Shown: piece after piece, positions 19,039 through 31,408 of the stretch
Layout: each line of letters opens with the position of its first letter
Position numbering within the stretch: position 1 is the stretch's first letter
DNA from: Hyphomicrobiales bacterium
GTDB lineage: Bacteria; Pseudomonadota; Alphaproteobacteria; SPJN01
Assembly (NCBI GenBank): GCA_006844605.1
Contig: SPJN01000006.1
Coordinates: 1 to 64,000, forward strand
Reading direction: 5' to 3'
DNA: 64,000 bases
Program-made: the position numbers and the translations under genes
The notes under the pieces: model-generated
The model's database searches: none
What the model saw: only the letters and a program-made list of their open reading frames with translations
Told to the model about the DNA's origin: nothing

Positions 19039-19080
19039 CAGATTGTCCCCCATCTGGTTAGGGGAACAGTCTAGACCCAA

Positions 19081-19767
19081 TCAGGCCGAAGTCTCAACCA
19101 AATGACCGTCCTGCATGGTCACAATCCGGTCCATACGGGCGGCAAGCTCAAGATTATGGGTCGCGATCAGGGCCCCAACGCCTTCTTGCCGGACAAGGCC
19201 CAGCAAATTATCAAACACGGTATCGGACAGGCGGGGGTCAAGATTACCGGTCGGCTCATCCGCCAGCAGGACAGCAGGCTTGTTCGCCAACGCGCGCGCA
19301 ATGGCGACGCGCTGCTGCTCCCCGCCCGACAATTCGGCAGGGCGATGGGTCAACCGTTCGGCCAGCCCCAATTCTGTCAGCAAGGTTCTTGCCCGTGCTT
19401 CAGCCTGTTTTTGCGCAGTCCCGGCGACCCGTTGGGGCAGCACGATATTTTCCAACGCCGAAAATTCCGGCAGCAAATGATGAAACTGATAGACAAAGCC
19501 GAGGTGATCACGGCGCAGCGCGGTACGGGCCGCATCATCGCCGCCCGTCGCATCAATGCCCGCAATTTCAACCGTGCCGCTATCGGGTGCCTCAAGCAGA
19601 CCGGCGATATGCAGCAAGGTGGATTTGCCAGACCCGGACGGCCCCAAAAGAGCAACAATCTCACCCGCCTTAAGTGTCAGATCAACGCCGCGCAACACAT
19701 CAAGCCGTGATGCCCCGTCACCGAAACTGCGCGTCAGGTTTGCAAGGTTCAGAACAGGGCTACTCAT
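19081..19767 (-). CDS. lolD: Lipoprotein-releasing ABC transporter ATPase LolD
   Basis: ATPase that powers release of outer-membrane lipoproteins from the inner membrane to the LolA chaperone. 228 residues with Walker A GPSGSGKS (about residue 42), signature [15 protein letters not shown] (about 144) and Walker [13 protein letters not shown] (about 165). The frame is open upstream, but the ATG at 19767 overlaps the end of the permease gene by 8 bases, the normal coupling for this pair, and gives the usual N-terminus. Confidence 0.94.
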   Translation of the reverse strand: MSSPVLNLANLTRSFGDGASRLDVLRGVDLTLKAGEIVALLGPSGSGKSTLLHIAGLLEAPDSGTVEIAGIDATGGDDAARTALRRDHLGFVYQFHHLLPEFSALENIVLPQRVAGTAQKQAEARARTLLTELGLAERLTHRPAELSGGEQQRVAIARALANKPAVLLADEPTGNLDPRLSDTVFDNLLGLVRQEGVGALIATHNLELAARMDRIVTMQDGHLVETSA

Positions 19768-21082
19768 AACGCAGCGCCTCAACCGGATCGAGCTTGGCTG
19801 CACGCCGCGCCGGATAAATCGTGGCAAGGAATGACAGGGCCAGCGCCATCAGACAGATGGTCACCGTTTCCCCCACATCCATATGGGCTGGCATACGGGA
19901 CAGGAAATAAACCTCTGGCGAGAACAATTCAGTTCCCGACAACGAAGACAGAAACTGCCTTATCTCCTCAATATAGGTACAAAACGTGACGCCAATAACG
20001 ATGCCGATCATCGTCCCGACCGTCCCGATAGACGCCCCGGCGATAAAGAATATGCGCATCACCGCGCCCGCCGGCACACCCATCGTACGCAAAATGGCGA
20101 TATCGCGCCCCTTGTCCTTCACCAGCATGATCAGCCCTGAAATGATATTCAGCGCCGCGACCATGATGATCAACGTTAGGATCAGGAACATCACATTTCG
20201 TTCGACCATCAAGGCATCAAAAAATGTTTTGTTCAGATCGCGCCAATCAAGCAGACGTAACGAACGGTCATTCGCTGCGATGGAATTAACATGCGCCCGC
20301 ACCACATCCGATATTGCGGCAGTTACCGGGCCGATATTGTCAGGCTGCGCCACCTTGATTTCCAGCGAGGTTACCTTATTGCCCAATCCGAAATAGCGTT
20401 GGGCCGCAGCCAGGGGCATATAGACATAAGCCTTGTCATATTCAGACATGCCGATTTCAAAAATCGCGCCAACCTGGAAGCCGATAATGCGCGGCGCAAC
20501 ACCAAAGGGGGTCGCCCTGCCCTTTGGCGAAATCAGGCTAACCGTATCACCAACCCCAACACCCAAATGACGCGCCAACCGGATTCCGATGGCAATTTCA
20601 CCATTGGCAAAGCTGGACAGGTCACCTGCCTGCACTCGTTCCGCAATGAAATCCAGCTTGCGGACATCACCTTCAGACATGCCGCGCACCAACACACCAG
20701 TTGAATATTGCCCGGCGGTCGCCATGACCTGCCCTTCAATCATCGGCGTCACCGATGTAACGGTTGCCACCTTGGAGATGTCATCGACCAGCACCGGCCA
20801 GTCCGTCATCTCGCCCGTCATGCTTTGCACTACGGCATGGCCGTTCACGCCCAAAATGCGATCCAGCAATTGATGACGAAACCCGTTCATCACTGCCATC
20901 ACGATAATCAGCGTTGCCACACCAAGCGCGATACCCGCAAAGGAAAATCCCGCAATGACGGAGACAAACCCCTCCCGCCGCCGCGACCGCAAATAGCGCC
21001 CGGCAATATGCCATTCATAGGCTGCAAACATGCGTTGCTTATAGGATGGCGCAGACGCCGTATTTTGGGGTGCGTTAGTCAT
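19760..21082 (-). CDS. Lipoprotein-releasing ABC transporter permease LolC/LolE
   Basis: Inner-membrane permease of the Lol system. The 440 residues have an N-terminal membrane span (about 38 to 62, with the [23 protein letters not shown] core), a large periplasmic domain (about 65 to 290) and three C-terminal spans (about 300 to 420), the MacB/FtsX layout of LolC and LolE. Only one permease gene is present. Alphaproteobacteria often have a single protein in place of the LolC-LolE pair, so I leave the symbol open. Its start overlaps the proS stop by one base (TAATG). Confidence 0.93.
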   Translation of the reverse strand: MTNAPQNTASAPSYKQRMFAAYEWHIAGRYLRSRRREGFVSVIAGFSFAGIALGVATLIIVMAVMNGFRHQLLDRILGVNGHAVVQSMTGEMTDWPVLVDDISKVATVTSVTPMIEGQVMATAGQYSTGVLVRGMSEGDVRKLDFIAERVQAGDLSSFANGEIAIGIRLARHLGVGVGDTVSLISPKGRATPFGVAPRIIGFQVGAIFEIGMSEYDKAYVYMPLAAAQRYFGLGNKVTSLEIKVAQPDNIGPVTAAISDVVRAHVNSIAANDRSLRLLDWRDLNKTFFDALMVERNVMFLILTLIIMVAALNIISGLIMLVKDKGRDIAILRTMGVPAGAVMRIFFIAGASIGTVGTMIGIVIGVTFCTYIEEIRQFLSSLSGTELFSPEVYFLSRMPAHMDVGETVTICLMALALSFLATIYPARRAAKLDPVEALRYE

Positions 21083-22398
21083 TAACCGGCAATCAGTTCC
21101 AAAGCCTTATCAAGCGGCAATTCCTGCTTCTCACCCGTGGCACGACGTTTCAATTCAACAACGCCTTTTTCAATGCCCTTCGGTCCAATGGTCATTTGCC
21201 AGGGCAACCCAATCAAATCCATTGTCGCGAACTTGGCACCGGGCCGTTCGTCGCGATCATCATACAACGTATCAACCCCAAGGGCCGTCAACTTGGCATA
21301 GGCATCATCACACGCGGCGCTGACTGTTTCATCCTTCGGACGTAGCGAAATCAACCCAACCTGATAGGGGGCGACAGCCTCAGGCCAGATGATGCCGTCA
21401 TCATCGTGGCTGGCCTCAACAATCGCACCCAGCAGGCGCGAAATACCAACGCCGTAACTGCCCATTTGCAGCGGGATCAACTCCCCATTGGGGCCTTGCA
21501 CCTTGGCATTCATAGGTTCTGAATATTTGGTACCGAAGTGGAAGATGTGCCCCACTTCAATACCGCGCGCAGTAACGCGATCAGCCTCGTCCACCTCAGC
21601 CTCAAACTTCGCAGCATCATGAATTTCATCAGTGGCTGCATAGCGATTGGTTTTGGAATTGATGATGGACGTCAGGTCGCCTTCATAATCAATCTCAGTT
21701 GGCACAGGTTCTTCGACCAGCCCCTTGTGCAGGAAGACTTCACTTTCACCCGTGTCCGCCAACACGATAAATTCATGGCTAAGATCACCGCCAATGGGGC
21801 CAGTGTCGGCGCGCATGGGAATGGCCTGCAACCCCATACGGTCAAACATGCGCAAATAGGCGACGAACATCTTGTTATAGGCAAGGCGCGAAGCGTCGAA
21901 ATCAAGGTCGAAGCTATAGGCATCTTTCATCAGAAATTCGCGACCACGCATCACACCGAAACGGGGCCTGATTTCATCGCGGAATTTCCATTGAATATGG
22001 AACAGGTTCAGCGGCAAATCCTTATAGGACTTCAACTCCTGCCGCACGATATCTGTAATCATCTCTTCATTGGTCGGGCCGAACAGCATGTCACGGTCAT
22101 GACGGTCAGTGATGCGCAGCATCTCCTCCCCATAGGCGTCATAGCGGCCAGACTCGCGCCACAGGTCTGCGGACTGCAAGGTGGGCATCAGCAATTCAAC
22201 CGCGCCTGCCTTGGCCATTTCGTCAGACACGATGGCGGAAATTTTTTGCAGCACCTTATGGCCCAGTGGCAACCAAGCATAGATGCCCGAACTCATCTGC
22301 CGAATAAGCCCCGCCCGCAACATCAGGCGGTGGGAAACAATCTGCGCCTCTGCCGGTGTGTCCTTCATCACGGGCAGAAAATAGCGGGATAAACGCAT
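21082..22398 (-). CDS. proS: Prolyl-tRNA synthetase, short bacterial form
   Basis: Charges tRNA-Pro with proline. The 438-residue class II synthetase starts [19 protein letters not shown]. Class II motif 2 includes [22 protein letters not shown] (seen as [10 protein letters not shown] and GREFLMKD, about 140 to 160), and an anticodon-binding domain lies at the C-terminus. At 438 residues it lacks the roughly 180-residue editing insertion of the E. coli enzyme (572 residues), which is normal for alphaproteobacteria. Mischarged Ala-tRNA-Pro would need clearing by a separate protein that is not seen here. Confidence 0.95.
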   Translation of the reverse strand: MRLSRYFLPVMKDTPAEAQIVSHRLMLRAGLIRQMSSGIYAWLPLGHKVLQKISAIVSDEMAKAGAVELLMPTLQSADLWRESGRYDAYGEEMLRITDRHDRDMLFGPTNEEMITDIVRQELKSYKDLPLNLFHIQWKFRDEIRPRFGVMRGREFLMKDAYSFDLDFDASRLAYNKMFVAYLRMFDRMGLQAIPMRADTGPIGGDLSHEFIVLADTGESEVFLHKGLVEEPVPTEIDYEGDLTSIINSKTNRYAATDEIHDAAKFEAEVDEADRVTARGIEVGHIFHFGTKYSEPMNAKVQGPNGELIPLQMGSYGVGISRLLGAIVEASHDDDGIIWPEAVAPYQVGLISLRPKDETVSAACDDAYAKLTALGVDTLYDDRDERPGAKFATMDLIGLPWQMTIGPKGIEKGVVELKRRATGEKQELPLDKALELIAG

Positions 22399-22503
22399 GG
22401 GTCGGTCCTGTCAGTTTGCCCGCGCAACCAATTGGCGGGCCATTACAAAAAATCTACAATAAATGGGGTCAAATCAAGGCAAGCCTGCTTGGCCCGATAG
22501 GTA

Positions 22504-22758
22504 TCAGGGTTTTGGGATATCGCCCAGATGAATGATGTCATTCACCATAAGCGTCACGAATATGGCCCAGCCAACGGTCGCGACCCCGGTTGTGATCAAA
22601 ATCTTTTTGACCAATTGCGGCTTTACCGGCGCACCATCGGCGGTGCCCGGCGTAATATCACCCGCATCACGTTGGGATGTGATGCCCCATGGCAGCACCA
22701 TGAAAAGCACCAACCACCAAATGATAATATAGGTAACGATCCCGCCTGCGATGCTCAT
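22504..22758 (-). CDS. DUF1467 family small membrane protein
   Basis: 84-residue protein with two membrane spans (about residues 3 to 24 and 56 to 76) joined by a polar linker rich in G, D and P. The first span, IVTYIIIWWLVLFMVLPWG, is typical of DUF1467, a family found in alphaproteobacteria between the RNase J and proS genes. Function unknown. The ATG at 22758 has GGAGG 8 bases upstream, and the frame is also open to a GTG five codons earlier. Confidence 0.85.
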   Translation of the reverse strand: MSIAGGIVTYIIIWWLVLFMVLPWGITSQRDAGDITPGTADGAPVKPQLVKKILITTGVATVGWAIFVTLMVNDIIHLGDIPKP

Positions 22759-22813
22759 GCCCGCAACCTCCACAAAAATATTAGATGCACAATAAGAAGA
22801 AATGCGCCCTAAA

Positions 22814-24499
22814 TCAAAGGCAGATCACATCCGTCTTCACCATGGCCCGCTTGCCAATACCATCCTTGACGGTCCGGCGCGCCGCAATGCGCAGCACCTC
22901 TGCCAAGCTGGCCTCCGTCGGGCGGCCCTTTCTGCCATAGGCCTTGGACCACGCGGCACGGCAGGCCTGGGTAATCATGTCTTCAAGCGGGCGACCATCC
23001 CAATCTTCGTCTGCCAGCCCTTCGAATGACACGCGCAATTGGCTAAGCTTTTTGCCCTGCGCCAGCGCGACCACATGGATATACCCGTTAAAGGCAAGAC
23101 GGCGGCGCTGTTTCAGCACCTCGTCATCAGAATCGATCAGAATGTCGCCATCCAGCATCAACCGGCCACTGGGCACATGATCAACCACGCCTGATGGCCC
23201 CGGTGCCAACTGCACCATCCCGCCATTCAGATTGACGTGTGTTTGCTTGACCTGCATATCGCGGGCAAAGGCGGCATGTTCCTTCAGGTGCCGATGTTCC
23301 CCATGAACGGGGACGGCAATTTCCGGTCTGATCCACTGATACATTTGCGCCAGCTCATCCCGGCAAGGATGGCCTGACACATGGATCGTGTCGTTCTTAT
23401 CCTGCAACACGTTCACACCGATGGCCGTCAGATCATTTTGCAAATTAAAGATCGATGTTTCATTGCCCGGGATCACCCGGCTGGAGAATATGACCGTATC
23501 ATCAGCATCAAGGCTGATGGTGCGGTGATCATTCCGCGCAATGCGTGACAGGGCGGCCCGTGGCTCCCCCTGCGATCCGGTACAGATAAACAGCACCTTG
23601 TCCTTGGGAAGATAGGCGCCCTCCTCCTCATCAATGATGGGGGGCATCCCTTCGAGATAGCCGCACGCCCGGGCCGCTGCAACGCAACGATGCATGGACC
23701 GGCCCACCAATACGGGATGGCGACCGCAGGCCGCCGCCACCTTGGCAACGGTTTGCACCCGGCTGACATTTGAGGCAAAGGTCGTCACCGCCACGCGGCC
23801 CTTCATCGGGCGGATCATCTCTTCCAAATTCTCTCGTACGGATTTTTCTGACCCGGCGCGACCTTCAACAAACACATTGGTTGAATCGCACACGATTGCC
23901 AAAACCCCCTCATCCCCGATACGGGAAAGGGTGTCGGAATCCGTCTTCTCACCAATCAAGGGGTCTGGGTCGATCTTCCAATCGCCCGTATGCATCACAG
24001 TCCCAAAGCGCGTCTTGATCGACAGCGCATTCGGTTCCGGAATGGAATGGGTTAGCGTCACATAATCAATCTCAAAACCACCCACCGTGACGGAGCCGCC
24101 AAGCGGCACCTCATGCAGCGGCACATCATGCAGCAAGCCAACATCCTGCAATTTGTCCCGCAACAGATAGGCTGTAAACGGTGTCGCATAGACCGGACAA
24201 CCCAGATGCTGCCACAAATGCGGCACGGCACCGATATGGTCCTCATGCGCATGGGTCAGGAACAATGCCTTCAGGCGACCGGCGGCGGCCTCCTCCTCAA
24301 TAAAGGCTGTGTCGGGCATGATCAGATCAATGCCCGGCGTGCTGTCATCGCCAAATGTAACGCCCAGATCAACCATGATCCATTCGCGATTATTGGCAGG
24401 CCCCAATCCATACAGGTTCAGGTTCATGCCAATCTCGCCTGCGCCACCTAATGGCAAAAAGACCAGTGCATCATCTTCGTTTTTTAGCGGTGTGCTCAA
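22814..24499 (-). CDS. rnj: Ribonuclease J
   Basis: Metallo-beta-lactamase and beta-CASP nuclease with 5'-3' exonuclease and endonuclease activity in RNA processing and decay. The 561 residues carry the zinc motif [12 protein letters not shown] (about residue 80), the HTGDWK motif (about 170), beta-CASP motifs including [16 protein letters not shown] (about 308) and a late [10 protein letters not shown] (about 373). A C-terminal domain follows. Alphaproteobacteria commonly carry RNase J alongside RNase E. Its start overlaps the coaX end by 4 bases. Confidence 0.94.
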   Translation of the reverse strand: MSTPLKNEDDALVFLPLGGAGEIGMNLNLYGLGPANNREWIMVDLGVTFGDDSTPGIDLIMPDTAFIEEEAAAGRLKALFLTHAHEDHIGAVPHLWQHLGCPVYATPFTAYLLRDKLQDVGLLHDVPLHEVPLGGSVTVGGFEIDYVTLTHSIPEPNALSIKTRFGTVMHTGDWKIDPDPLIGEKTDSDTLSRIGDEGVLAIVCDSTNVFVEGRAGSEKSVRENLEEMIRPMKGRVAVTTFASNVSRVQTVAKVAAACGRHPVLVGRSMHRCVAAARACGYLEGMPPIIDEEEGAYLPKDKVLFICTGSQGEPRAALSRIARNDHRTISLDADDTVIFSSRVIPGNETSIFNLQNDLTAIGVNVLQDKNDTIHVSGHPCRDELAQMYQWIRPEIAVPVHGEHRHLKEHAAFARDMQVKQTHVNLNGGMVQLAPGPSGVVDHVPSGRLMLDGDILIDSDDEVLKQRRRLAFNGYIHVVALAQGKKLSQLRVSFEGLADEDWDGRPLEDMITQACRAAWSKAYGRKGRPTEASLAEVLRIAARRTVKDGIGKRAMVKTDVICL

Positions 24500-25287
24500 A
24501 CCTGTATCCCCTGTGGGCGGTTGTGGCGATAAATGGCGACCAGACCCTTGATTGTCAAATCGGTATCAACTGTTTCAAGCAGATCAGTGCCCGTGGCAAG
24601 CGGTGTCGCCAGACCACCGGTGCCAACGATGGAAAGCGGCGCGCCATATTCATCACGAATGCGGGCGACCAACCCTTCGATCAAACCGACATAGCCCCAG
24701 AAAACACCTGACTGCATACAGGGTACTGTGGACTTGCCAATCACTTGCGTCGGTTTTTCAATGGCAATTCGCGGCAGCTTGGCAGCGGCGCTGTGCAATG
24801 CCTCAAGCGACAGGTTAATGCCCGGCGCGATCACGCCGCCTTCATACGCACCATCCTTGGCAACGATGTCGAATGTGGTGGCGGTGCCAAAATCAATGAC
24901 GATCATCGGCCCGCCATAAGTAACATGCGCCCCAACCGAGTTCACCAAACGATCAGCGCCCACTTCCTGCGGACGGTCGACGCGGATCTCGACCCCCAGA
25001 TCGACGCCCGGTGCGCCGATAACCAACGGCTCCACCCGAAAATAGCGGCGTGCCAATAAGCTAAGCGCGAACAGCGCCTGCGGCACCACGGTTGAAATGA
25101 TGACGCCCGTAATATCCTTGGTCGAATGGCCACCATCAATTTGCATCAACTGGTTCAGCCAAACGACATATTCATCCGCAGTGCGGTCGGGGCTGGTGGT
25201 AATGCGCCAGCGACCGACAACTGTGCCGTCATTATCAATAATCGCAAAGACGGTGTTCGTATTACCGGCATCAATGGCAAGCAACAT
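24496..25287 (-). CDS. coaX: Type III pantothenate kinase
   Basis: First step of coenzyme A synthesis: phosphorylates pantothenate with ATP. CoaX needs a monovalent cation and is not inhibited by CoA. The 263-residue protein of the acetate/sugar kinase fold begins [16 protein letters not shown], with [17 protein letters not shown] near residue 95 and [12 protein letters not shown] near residue 120. The frame is open 28 codons upstream into birA, but the ATG at 25287 puts the DAGNTNT phosphate-binding motif at the family position. Order nuoN-birA-coaX-rnj is conserved. Confidence 0.95.
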   Translation of the reverse strand: MLLAIDAGNTNTVFAIIDNDGTVVGRWRITTSPDRTADEYVVWLNQLMQIDGGHSTKDITGVIISTVVPQALFALSLLARRYFRVEPLVIGAPGVDLGVEIRVDRPQEVGADRLVNSVGAHVTYGGPMIVIDFGTATTFDIVAKDGAYEGGVIAPGINLSLEALHSAAAKLPRIAIEKPTQVIGKSTVPCMQSGVFWGYVGLIEGLVARIRDEYGAPLSIVGTGGLATPLATGTDLLETVDTDLTIKGLVAIYRHNRPQGIQV

Positions 25288-25315
25288 GGCGCTGGCCCCT
25301 CTATTTATTTCGTTA

Positions 25316-26098
25316 TTAGAAAAACACGTCCCCGGCAGTGATTTGCCGGGTCGAGCCATCATCCAAGACAAGCACTAAGGCCCCGTCCTGATCAAGCCCC
25401 TGAAATGTGCCATTCAAGTCCCCATCAGGCAAACGCACCCGGATTGGGCCATGCAACCCGCGGGCAACCGCCAACCAGCGGTCACGAATGGGCGCAAACC
25501 CCGCATCCCGCCACACGCCTAACCAATGGTCGAATGCATGGGCAAGCGCGCCCAACATCTCATCTGGGGATGGCACCGACCGACCAAGGGCTGCAAAACT
25601 GGTGGCAGGATATGGTGTCCCTTCAGGATGTTCAGCCAAATTAATGCCAATGCCAATGGCAAGCCACGGGATATTGCCTGATGAGATGTTGGTCCCGCTT
25701 GAGGCACTTTCCAGCAAAATACCGCTGATCTTGGCCCCATTGATCAAAACATCATTGGGCCATTTCAGCTGGACGGACAATGCCTCGTCATCAATCAGTT
25801 GGGCCACCGCATCATGAACTGCCACTGCGGTCACAAAGGAAAGGCCAGCTGCCTGCGATGGCGGGCAGGCAGGATCAAGCAACAAGGTGCCGGCAAAATT
25901 CTGCCCCTGCCCTGTTGACCAAACCCGGCCCTGCCTTCCGCGCCCTGCGGTTTGACGTTTGGCAGTAATCCAAGTGGGAGCAATCGCCATAGTAGCGGCG
26001 ACCGCCGCCTCACCCATGCGGCGCGCCTCGCTATTGGTGCTGTCAATTTCGTCAAAGCTGCGATGCCCGACAGATGCGGGCAGGCTGATACCACTCAT
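25316..26098 (-). CDS. birA: Biotin--[acetyl-CoA-carboxylase] ligase
   Basis: Attaches biotin to the acetyl-CoA carboxylase carrier protein by way of biotinyl-AMP. The 260-residue catalytic domain carries the biotin-binding [13 protein letters not shown] motif (about residue 49) and [20 protein letters not shown] (about 110), with a small SH3-like C-terminal domain. There is no N-terminal DNA-binding domain, so it should be a ligase only and not a repressor like E. coli BirA. It lies 2 bases past nuoN, a conserved neighbour in alphaproteobacteria. Confidence 0.93.
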   Translation of the reverse strand: MSGISLPASVGHRSFDEIDSTNSEARRMGEAAVAATMAIAPTWITAKRQTAGRGRQGRVWSTGQGQNFAGTLLLDPACPPSQAAGLSFVTAVAVHDAVAQLIDDEALSVQLKWPNDVLINGAKISGILLESASSGTNISSGNIPWLAIGIGINLAEHPEGTPYPATSFAALGRSVPSPDEMLGALAHAFDHWLGVWRDAGFAPIRDRWLAVARGLHGPIRVRLPDGDLNGTFQGLDQDGALVLVLDDGSTRQITAGDVFF

Positions 26099-26100
26099 GT

Positions 26101-27540
26101 TTAAAAGAGTGAAGCTGCCGCTTTACCCGCAACCTCAACCAATGAGCTGGGGGCGACTACGAACAGGATGGTAAACGCGGTAGAGCCAAGCAACACAACG
26201 CGCATCCCGCCAGACGCCGGGGCGTCAAAGGCAGCGGCAGGTTCATCCATATAGATGACCTTGACGATACGAATGTAATAGAAGGCGCCAACAACCGACG
26301 TCACCAACCCGATCACGGCCAATGTAATCAGGCCCGCATCAACAGCCGCCATAAAGACATAAAACTTACCGAAGAAGCCAGCCATCGGCGGAATACCCGC
26401 CAATGAGAACATCAGCACAGCAAGGGCAAAGGCCATTGTCGGATTGTTTTTGGCCAGCCCGGCAAGGTCGTCAATATTTTCAACCATGCCTTCGGCCCGG
26501 CGCATAGACAGAATGCAAACCCAAACGCCGCCATTCATCACGACATAAATCGCCATATAAACCAACACGCCTGTGATCCCCTCTACCGTACCGGCAGCAA
26601 GACCAACAAGGGCATAACCCATATGACCGATTGAACTGTAGGCCATCAAGCGTTTGATATTGGTTTGGCCGATGGCAGCAAAGGCACCAAGCGCCATAGA
26701 CAGGATCGACACAACAATCATGATCTGCTGCCATTGGGGACCCATTGTACCAAAGGCATCAATCATCACACGCACCACAAGCGCCACACCCGCAGCCTTG
26801 GGGGCCGCAGCAAAGAAGGCAGTGACGGGTGTCGGTGCGCCTTCATAAACGTCAGGCGTCCACATATGAAACGGTACGGCGGAAATTTTGAACGCCAATG
26901 CGGCGGCAACAAAGACCAGGCCAATCACAACGCCGCCTGAAACTTCGGCGGCCGCGGCGGATTGGGCAATCCCCTCAAACCCGACGGAGCCTGTGAAGCC
27001 ATACAGCATGGACGCGCCATACAAATACATGCCTGAGCTTAACGCGCCGAGCACGAAATATTTCAGGCCCGCTTCGGTGGAGCGTTGCGAGTTACGCTTG
27101 AACGCCGCGATGACATAAAGGGCAAGGGACTGAAGCTCCAACCCCATATAAAGCGCAATCAAATCATTAGCAGAGATCATTAGGCACATGCCCAATGTCG
27201 CCAACAAAATCAGCACCGGATATTCAAACCGGTCCATCTTCTCGGCCTGCATATAGGGGCCAGAGATCACAAGGATCATCGCCGCACCCAACAGGCTGAC
27301 AACTTTCATATAGACCGCGAATTGATCACTGATGAAGGAGCCGCCGAATGTTGTAACGGTTTCCCCGCCCCCGGCAAGCACAAGTCCGGCAGTGGCAATC
27401 AAGGCAATCACGGCAAAGCCGGAAATGCTGCGCGCGGATTGTTCCCCACGGAACACACCCAGCATCAGCAGCACCAACGCGGCGCCTGCCAAAAACAGCT
27501 CGGCATAAAGTGGCGAAAGATCAGGCATTGTCGTCATCAT
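26101..27540 (-). CDS. nuoN: NADH-quinone oxidoreductase subunit N
   Basis: Antiporter-like proton-pumping subunit in the membrane arm of complex I. The 479 residues contain about 14 hydrophobic segments. LYMGLELQSLALYVIAAF (about 130) carries the key glutamate of this family, and IKRLMAYSSIGHMGYALVGL (about 290) the conserved lysine and histidine. The ATG at 27540 has GAGG 8 bases upstream. Last gene of the nuoA-N cluster, 18 bases past nuoM. Confidence 0.96.
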   Translation of the reverse strand: MMTTMPDLSPLYAELFLAGAALVLLMLGVFRGEQSARSISGFAVIALIATAGLVLAGGGETVTTFGGSFISDQFAVYMKVVSLLGAAMILVISGPYMQAEKMDRFEYPVLILLATLGMCLMISANDLIALYMGLELQSLALYVIAAFKRNSQRSTEAGLKYFVLGALSSGMYLYGASMLYGFTGSVGFEGIAQSAAAAEVSGGVVIGLVFVAAALAFKISAVPFHMWTPDVYEGAPTPVTAFFAAAPKAAGVALVVRVMIDAFGTMGPQWQQIMIVVSILSMALGAFAAIGQTNIKRLMAYSSIGHMGYALVGLAAGTVEGITGVLVYMAIYVVMNGGVWVCILSMRRAEGMVENIDDLAGLAKNNPTMAFALAVLMFSLAGIPPMAGFFGKFYVFMAAVDAGLITLAVIGLVTSVVGAFYYIRIVKVIYMDEPAAAFDAPASGGMRVVLLGSTAFTILFVVAPSSLVEVAGKAAASLF

Positions 27541-27558
27541 CTCAAAAGCCTCAAAATC

Positions 27559-29115
27559 CTAATGACCGGACACGGCGTTGTGGACAGCGGCAGGCGCATG
27601 TTCAAGCACCGGCTGGGCCATGTCGTGGGCAGCAATCGCCGCCTGATAGGAAGAAATCAATTGTTCAACAGCCGGGCCGGTAATCTCGAACAGCGGCAGC
27701 GGGTAAATACCCATCCACATCGTGCCGACAATCAGCGGTACAAAGGCAAGAATTTCACGGCGGTTCATATCCAGAATGTCTTTTAGGCTGTCTTTTTCAA
27801 GCGGCCCGAAAACAACCCGGCGATACAGCCACAACATATAGGCTGCGCCCAACACCATGCCCGTTGCCGCAGCAACCGTCACAAGGGTTGATGCCTTATA
27901 GGCACCGACCAGCGTCAGGAATTCACCGATAAAGCCTGCGGTGCCGGGCAACCCGACAGAGGCAAGCGAGAACAGCAGGAACACAACCGCATAAATCGGC
28001 ATCCGATGAACCAACCCGCCATAGGCAGCAATTTCACGTGTGTGCATCCGATCGTAAATCACGCCGACACACATAAACAAGGCACCAGACACCAAACCAT
28101 GACTGATCATCTGCATGATCGCGCCCTGCACGCCCTGAATATTGAATGTGAAGATACCGATCGTCACGATACCCATATGGGCAACAGACGAATAGGCAAT
28201 CAACTTCTTCATATCCTTTTGCATCAACGCAATCAGCGACGCATAGATCACCGCCACACAGGACATAAAGAACACAAGATCAGCGAATTGCGCACTTGCC
28301 AGCGGGAACATCGGCAATGAGAACCGCAAGAACCCGTAACCGCCCATCTTCAACAGGATGCCCGCCAACACGACAGAGCCTGCCGTCGGCGCCTCCACAT
28401 GAGCATCAGGCAACCAGGTATGAACCGGCCACATGGGCATCTTGACGGCAAAGCTGGCAAAGAACCCCAGCCATAACCATGTCTGCATCGATGCGGCAAA
28501 TTCATGGTTCATCAATGTCGGAATGTCGGTCGTGCCAGCCTGAAGATACATGGCAATCATGGCCACCAGCATCAGGACAGAACCAAGCAAAGTGAACAAG
28601 AAAAACTTGAACGTCGCATAAACGCGGCGCGGGCCACCCCAAATACCGATCAACAAGAACATCGGGATCAGGCCAGCTTCAAAGAACAGGTAGAACAGCA
28701 CCATATCAAGCGCGCTGAACACGCCGATCATCAGCGTTTCCATGAACAGGAACGCGATCATATAGTCTTTGACGCGTGTGTTAATGGATTCCCACGACAC
28801 CAAAATGCAGATCGGTGTGATCAGGGTGGTCAACAGCACGAACAGGATCGAAATCCCATCAACGCCCATATGATAGTTGATGCCGCTGCCCAGCCATTCA
28901 GCCTGTTCAACAAACTGGAAACCCGCATCGTCGCGGTCAAAGCCGAACCACAGGGCAAGCGATACAATGAACGTGACCAATGACGTCCACAACGCAAATG
29001 CACGTGTATTACGCTTTGCAGTTTCGTCATCGCCGCGGATCAACAGCGCCAAAAGCGCCGCGCCAACCAGCGGCAGGAAGGTCACAATGGACAGAACGGG
29101 CCAATCAGACAACAT
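27559..29115 (-). CDS. nuoM: NADH-quinone oxidoreductase subunit M
   Basis: Second antiporter-like proton pump of complex I. About 518 residues and 14 spans, with the conserved glutamate in [18 protein letters not shown] (about 140) and lysine and histidine in [19 protein letters not shown] (about 315). The frame is open five codons upstream, but the ATG at 29115 overlaps the nuoL stop (TGATG) by one base and gives the normal start. Confidence 0.96.
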   Translation of the reverse strand: MLSDWPVLSIVTFLPLVGAALLALLIRGDDETAKRNTRAFALWTSLVTFIVSLALWFGFDRDDAGFQFVEQAEWLGSGINYHMGVDGISILFVLLTTLITPICILVSWESINTRVKDYMIAFLFMETLMIGVFSALDMVLFYLFFEAGLIPMFLLIGIWGGPRRVYATFKFFLFTLLGSVLMLVAMIAMYLQAGTTDIPTLMNHEFAASMQTWLWLGFFASFAVKMPMWPVHTWLPDAHVEAPTAGSVVLAGILLKMGGYGFLRFSLPMFPLASAQFADLVFFMSCVAVIYASLIALMQKDMKKLIAYSSVAHMGIVTIGIFTFNIQGVQGAIMQMISHGLVSGALFMCVGVIYDRMHTREIAAYGGLVHRMPIYAVVFLLFSLASVGLPGTAGFIGEFLTLVGAYKASTLVTVAAATGMVLGAAYMLWLYRRVVFGPLEKDSLKDILDMNRREILAFVPLIVGTMWMGIYPLPLFEITGPAVEQLISSYQAAIAAHDMAQPVLEHAPAAVHNAVSGH

Positions 29116-31049
29116 CAGTGAACGCCCCATACGAGGAAGTAGGTAACAAGCCCGACAACGCCGATCAGCATCGCAAAGGCATAATGATAAAGGTAACCGG
29201 TTTGCAGTGCCACGACACGCTTGGTGACCTGCATGACAGAGGCCGCCACACCGTCAGGCCCCAGCCCGTCAATGATCTTGCCATCACCAAATATCCACAA
29301 CTTCTCGCCCAGCCATTTGGAAAAGCGAACGAAGATAAGATCGTAAAGCTCGTCAAAGTACCATTTGTTGAGCAGGAATTGATAAATCGGCTCAAACTGT
29401 TTGGCGAGTGCGCCGGGAATGGACGTGATCTTGATATAGAACAGCCAAGCGGTGACAAAGCCGATCCCACCCATAACAATAGGTAGACGCTTCACCCAAT
29501 CAGGCACATCATGGAAGTGGTGCATCACACCGTTTTCAGGATCAGCGATAAAGATCGCATCGCCCCAGAATTCCTGGAAGTGATGACCGACAAAGCTGTC
29601 ATAGAAGGCGTAACCGGCGAACAACGCACCAATCGACAGAAGAACCAATGGCACCAGCATGACAAGCGGGCTTTCATGGGCATGTTCAAACGTGTGCTGG
29701 TCCGCACGCGTCTTGCCGTGGAACGTCATAAAAATCAAACGCCAAGAATAGAAGCTGGTCATGAACGCCGCAATGATCCCCATCCAGAAGGCATAATTGC
29801 CGACACCGGAATGGGCTGCATAGGCAACTTCAAGCACCGCGTCTTTTGAGAAATAGCCAGCAGTACCGGGGAAACCCATAAGCGCAACAGTACCGATCAA
29901 CATCATCGCATAGGTGAAGGGAATGGTTTTCCACAGACCGCCCATCTTACGCATGTCCTGTTCATGATGCATGGCGTGAATGACCGAGCCAGCGCCAAGG
30001 AACAACAACGCCTTGAAGAAGGCATGAGTGAACAGATGGAAAATCGCAACCGGATAGGCACCCACACCGATGGCAAAGAACATATAGCCAAGCTGTGAAC
30101 AGGTTGAATAGGCGATCACACGCTTGATATCATTTTGCACCAAACCAACAGAGGCGGCGAAAATGGCTGTCGTGGCACCGATTACGGTCACAAACTCAAG
30201 CGCAACAGGGGCCAGTTCGAACAACGGTGAACAACGTGCCACCATGAACACACCTGCGGTCACCATTGTAGCGGCATGGATCAGCGCCGACACAGGGGTC
30301 GGCCCCTCCATCGCGTCGGGCAACCATGTGTGCAGGAACAGCTGGGCTGATTTACCCATCGCGCCAACAAACAGCAGCAAGCAGATGGTTGTCAGAATAT
30401 CAACGTCATAGCCAAGGAAGTTAAAGCTTTGCCCCTGATATTGTGCCGCCTGTGCGAACACGGCATCAAACTCGACAGAGCCTGTGACCATGAACAAGGC
30501 AAAAATACCCAGTGCAAAACCAAAGTCACCGACGCGGTTGACGATAAACGCCTTCATCGCAGCGGCATTGGCCGTTGATTTTTTGAACCAGAACCCAATC
30601 AATAGGTACGAGGCAAGCCCCACCCCTTCCCAGCCAAAGAACAGCTGCACGAAATTGTCGGCAGTGACCAGCATCAGCATGGCAAAGGTGAACAGGCTAA
30701 GATAGGCAAAGAACCGCGGACGATGCGGATCGTCGCTCATATACCCGATTGAGTATATGTGGACGAGCGATGAGACACCCGTCACAACAAACAACATCAC
30801 TGCGGTCAGCGTATCGACCTTGAATGCCCAATCGAGTTCAAAGTCACCCGAACGCATCCATTCCAGCACAACGATGTGTTGCGGGTTATGCCCGAACGCA
30901 ACATCGGCCAAAGTGATGGCTGAGAATATAGCCGCCAGCACAACAAGGCTGGAGGTCAGGATCATACTGCCTGTATCGCCGATCCGGCGGCCCATAAAGC
31001 CGACAAGGATAGCGCCGATCAGCGGCATAAAGACGATGGCTGAGATCAT
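29115..31049 (-). CDS. nuoL: NADH-quinone oxidoreductase subunit L
   Basis: Largest antiporter-like subunit at the far end of the complex I membrane arm. The 644 residues have about 14 core spans, with the conserved glutamate in [20 protein letters not shown] (about 140) and the lysine and histidine in [19 protein letters not shown] (about 310). A long amphipathic lateral helix and a last span follow at the C-terminus (about 540 to 640). It lies 10 bases past nuoK. Confidence 0.96.
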   Translation of the reverse strand: MISAIVFMPLIGAILVGFMGRRIGDTGSMILTSSLVVLAAIFSAITLADVAFGHNPQHIVVLEWMRSGDFELDWAFKVDTLTAVMLFVVTGVSSLVHIYSIGYMSDDPHRPRFFAYLSLFTFAMLMLVTADNFVQLFFGWEGVGLASYLLIGFWFKKSTANAAAMKAFIVNRVGDFGFALGIFALFMVTGSVEFDAVFAQAAQYQGQSFNFLGYDVDILTTICLLLFVGAMGKSAQLFLHTWLPDAMEGPTPVSALIHAATMVTAGVFMVARCSPLFELAPVALEFVTVIGATTAIFAASVGLVQNDIKRVIAYSTCSQLGYMFFAIGVGAYPVAIFHLFTHAFFKALLFLGAGSVIHAMHHEQDMRKMGGLWKTIPFTYAMMLIGTVALMGFPGTAGYFSKDAVLEVAYAAHSGVGNYAFWMGIIAAFMTSFYSWRLIFMTFHGKTRADQHTFEHAHESPLVMLVPLVLLSIGALFAGYAFYDSFVGHHFQEFWGDAIFIADPENGVMHHFHDVPDWVKRLPIVMGGIGFVTAWLFYIKITSIPGALAKQFEPIYQFLLNKWYFDELYDLIFVRFSKWLGEKLWIFGDGKIIDGLGPDGVAASVMQVTKRVVALQTGYLYHYAFAMLIGVVGLVTYFLVWGVH

Positions 31050-31059
31050 GGTTCCGCCC

Positions 31060-31368
31060 CTAGCCCTTCATCATGTTGATATCTTCGACTTCGATTGAGC
31101 CGCGGTTACGGAAATAGACCACCAAGATGGCAAGTCCAATGGCTGCTTCACCGGCAGCAACTGTCAGCACAAGCATGGCAAAAATCTGCCCCACCATGTC
31201 CTGCAAGAAGACGGAAAAAGCGACCAGATTGATATTGACTGACAGCAACATCAGTTCAATCGACATAAGAATGATGATGACATTCTTTCGATTGAGGAAA
31301 ATCCCAAATACCCCAAGGGTAAACAGGATAGCTGCCACCGTCAGATAATGTTCAAGACCAACAGGCAT
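31060..31368 (-). CDS. nuoK: NADH-quinone oxidoreductase subunit K
   Basis: Small membrane subunit of complex I. 102 residues and three spans, with the two membrane-buried glutamates of the family in [17 protein letters not shown] (about residue 36) and [13 protein letters not shown] (about residue 72), which form part of the proton path. Sits between nuoJ and nuoL. Confidence 0.96.
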   Translation of the reverse strand: MPVGLEHYLTVAAILFTLGVFGIFLNRKNVIIILMSIELMLLSVNINLVAFSVFLQDMVGQIFAMLVLTVAAGEAAIGLAILVVYFRNRGSIEVEDINMMKG

Positions 31369-31408
31369 GTCCTATTGCCTTTCCGCCAAAAAATTCAGAT
31401 GAACCATG

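Noticed and set aside
22399-22503. TTGACC followed by an AT-rich box upstream of proS, as a promoter
   Set aside because: The -10 match is poor (about half the bases) and the gap may simply be part of the operon transcript.
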